64,000 nucleotides of DNA, taken from Ruminococcus sp. AF31-8BH. GTDB lineage: Bacteria; Bacillota; Clostridia; Lachnospirales; Lachnospiraceae. The notes under the pieces are model-generated. The model had not been told where the DNA came from, made no database searches, and saw only the letters and a list, made by a program, of their open reading frames with translations. Made by a program: the position numbers and the translations under genes. Position 1 is the first letter of the stretch; each line of letters begins with the position of its first letter. Below, piece by piece: positions 62,995 to 64,000 of this stretch. The stretch covers positions 169,164 to 233,163 of the forward strand of contig NZ_QTVN01000008.1 in the NCBI RefSeq assembly GCF_003460605.1. The letters are read 5' to 3'.

Positions 62995-63411
62995 ATGAAG
63001 TACCGAATTATAACGATTATAAGCTTTATCGGCAGCACCGTCATTTCTTTGCTGGGTGGATGGGATAAATCCTTGCAGACCCTGATAATTTTTATGACCA
63101 TCGACTGGCTGACTGGCGGTATCCTTTTGCCCGTAGTCTTCCAGAAAAGTCCCAAATCCCAAAATGGAGCGTTGGAAAGTCATGCAGGCTGGAAAGGACT
63201 TTGCCGAAAAGCGATGACACTATTTTATGTTCTGGTAGGCGCACAGTTAGATTCCCTGATGGGTACAGAATATGTTCGTGATGCTGTATGCATCGGATTC
63301 ATCTGCAACGAGGCACTTTCCATCATAGAAAACGCCGGTCTCATGGGCATGCCTCTCCCCGAAATCCTCCGAAAAAGCATCGACGCTTTAAAAAGCGAGA
63401 AAAACGCATAG
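62995..63411 (+). CDS. Phage-type / toxin-secretion holin (TcdE-UtxA class)
   Basis: 138 residues. Three or four hydrophobic segments (TIISFIGSTVISLLGG, TLIIFMTIDWLTGGILLPVVF, LCRKAMTLFYVLVGAQLDSLMG, VCIGFICNEALSIIENAGLMG) and a short charged tail. The TIDWLTGG motif and ICNEALSIIENAGLMGMPLP are typical of the phage holin family that contains TcdE, the holin-like protein for clostridial toxin release. It would make pores that let the signal-less amidase and RHS protein out. Well-formed ribosome binding site AGAAGGTG. Confidence 0.88.
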   Translation: MKYRIITIISFIGSTVISLLGGWDKSLQTLIIFMTIDWLTGGILLPVVFQKSPKSQNGALESHAGWKGLCRKAMTLFYVLVGAQLDSLMGTEYVRDAVCIGFICNEALSIIENAGLMGMPLPEILRKSIDALKSEKNA

Positions 63412-63677
63412 AAAAAAACCATCTGTAAAATATTGTCCTCAATATATAATCTATAAAATTTATTTTATATATTTTTAATATATTTCCTATTTCCAAAAAG
63501 CACAGACTGTGCTAAGATAAATACAAAGCATATTTCTTTCAATTATCAAGGTGCGCTGGCACTGTCTTGTATCATCTAAACACATTTCAGAAATCTATGC
63601 TTTTAACCCGAAAATATTTAAGAGCAGGAGATTTCGGAATAAGTGTATTCAGGTCTCCTGGGAAAGGAGCACCTATT
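63412..63677. other. Intergenic stretch with a hairpin before the last gene
   Basis: Very AT-rich around 63440-63500. CAGGAGA (63623) and TCTCCTG (63654) form the outer arms of a hairpin, with CGGAATA/TATTC inside, ending one base before the ribosome binding site of the next gene. No gene seen. Confidence 0.5.
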
Positions 63678-64000
63678 ATGATGGAACTACAAGCTGACAG
63701 TGGAGTACAGGAGGAGCAGAACATCCTCCCGGCTGCAAACAGGAAGTACAAGGATACTATTTTTCGAATGCTTTTTTCAGATAAGAAAAATCTGCTGTCC
63801 TTGTACAATGCACTAAATGGGAAAAACTACAGTGATTGTGCTCAGCTGGAGATTGTGACCCTGGAGAATGCTATATACATGAGCATGAAAAATGATCTGG
63901 CATTTATTTTGGACCTGGCTTTGTTTCTCTGGGAGCATCAGTCTACGTATAATCCTAATATTCCCCTGCGTGATCTGATGTACATAGCCAAGGAATACGA
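63678..64000 (+). CDS. PD-(D/E)XK nuclease-like protein of the Rpn/YhgA class (partial)
   Basis: The first 107 codons of a gene cut by the window end. NRKYKDTIFRMLFSDKKNLLSLYNALNG is the N-terminal signature of a large Lachnospiraceae family related to Rpn recombination-promoting nucleases. The active-site pattern D...ExQ is visible as ILDLALFLWEHQSTYNPNIPLRDL. These genes often occur in many copies in one genome and near mobile DNA. ATG at 63678 with GGAAAGGAG upstream. The function of the family is unclear. Confidence 0.8.
   Translation, partial: MMELQADSGVQEEQNILPAANRKYKDTIFRMLFSDKKNLLSLYNALNGKNYSDCAQLEIVTLENAIYMSMKNDLAFILDLALFLWEHQSTYNPNIPLRDLMYIAKEY

Noticed and set aside
54349..63411. 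Remnant prophage
   Set aside because: Holin and endolysin are phage-like, but no capsid, portal, terminase, tail, integrase or repressor gene is present, and the RHS gene dominates the block.
1..64000. CRISPR arrays, rRNA genes and insertion sequences with transposases
   Set aside because: No regularly spaced direct repeats, no rRNA segments and no transposase gene were found; the only mobile-type DNA is the MITE-like family and the Rpn-like gene at the right edge.

Overview
The window comes from a low-to-mid GC Gram-positive gut-type bacterium of the family Lachnospiraceae (Clostridia). This rests on the glgC-glgD pair, a class of two-subunit iron-sulfur serine dehydratase, reverse rubrerythrin with PerR, tandem GH94 phosphorylases, strong AGGAGG ribosome binding sites and the overall codon use. 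A Blautia-like genus is a guess; nothing in the sequence fixes it. Most of the window looks like core chromosome with several accessory blocks.

Layout. 1-1.9 kb (minus): glgD (cut by the window edge), glgC and a small unknown gene. 2.1-3.8 kb: sdaAB-sdaAA for serine deamination. 3.9-11.9 kb: five tightly packed genes (membrane acyltransferase, cytidylyltransferase fused to a Gfo/Idh-type oxidoreductase, divergent LicD-like protein with a TPR-like tail, ThDP enzyme, SDR) that look like a pathway for making and transferring an unusual CDP-activated polyol. 11.9-19.1 kb: a cyuA-type cysteine desulfidase translationally coupled to a complete peptide-type ABC transporter. 19.2-21.5 kb: rpmG-secE-nusG-rplK-rplA with two L1-type leader hairpins. 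21.6-33.7 kb: a beta-glucoside/beta-glucan locus with two GH94 phosphorylases, an AraC-family regulator, a sugar ABC transporter and a domain-permuted GH3; a shared promoter box ties the two operons to one regulator. 33.9-43.1 kb: D,D-carboxypeptidase, iron alcohol dehydrogenase, antiporter, reverse rubrerythrin and PerR with matching PerR boxes, T-box-controlled metG, moaC-mog, tatD. 43.1-45.4 kb: divergent upp and uracil permease. 45.4-52.6 kb (minus): a YdjGHI-like membrane cluster, a CapA-like protein that has lost its catalytic residues, and a DUF885 protease. 52.8-53.8 kb: a secreted NlpC/P60 hydrolase.

The most unusual part is 53.9-63.4 kb. It starts with a cluster of DnaA boxes in a gene-free, AT-rich stretch. 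A small sigma-factor-like gene then faces away from a signal-less amidase (endolysin type), a 2169-residue RHS/YD-repeat protein without a signal peptide and with an AT-rich hydrophobic C-terminal tip, a small two-TM protein placed like an immunity protein, and a holin of the toxin-secretion type. The arrangement recalls the TcdR sigma factor/toxin/TcdE holin logic of clostridial toxin loci, applied here to an RHS polymorphic toxin. The window ends inside a PD-(D/E)XK (Rpn-like) gene.

Running through the whole window is a dispersed family of small MITE-like elements (two full 162-bp copies at 15.2 and 49.0 kb, internally deleted copies and solo ends). Their 17-bp ends have become parts of gene ends and promoters: the stop codon of the DUF885 gene, the -35 box of the metG T-box promoter, and a sequence abutting the uracil permease ribosome binding site.
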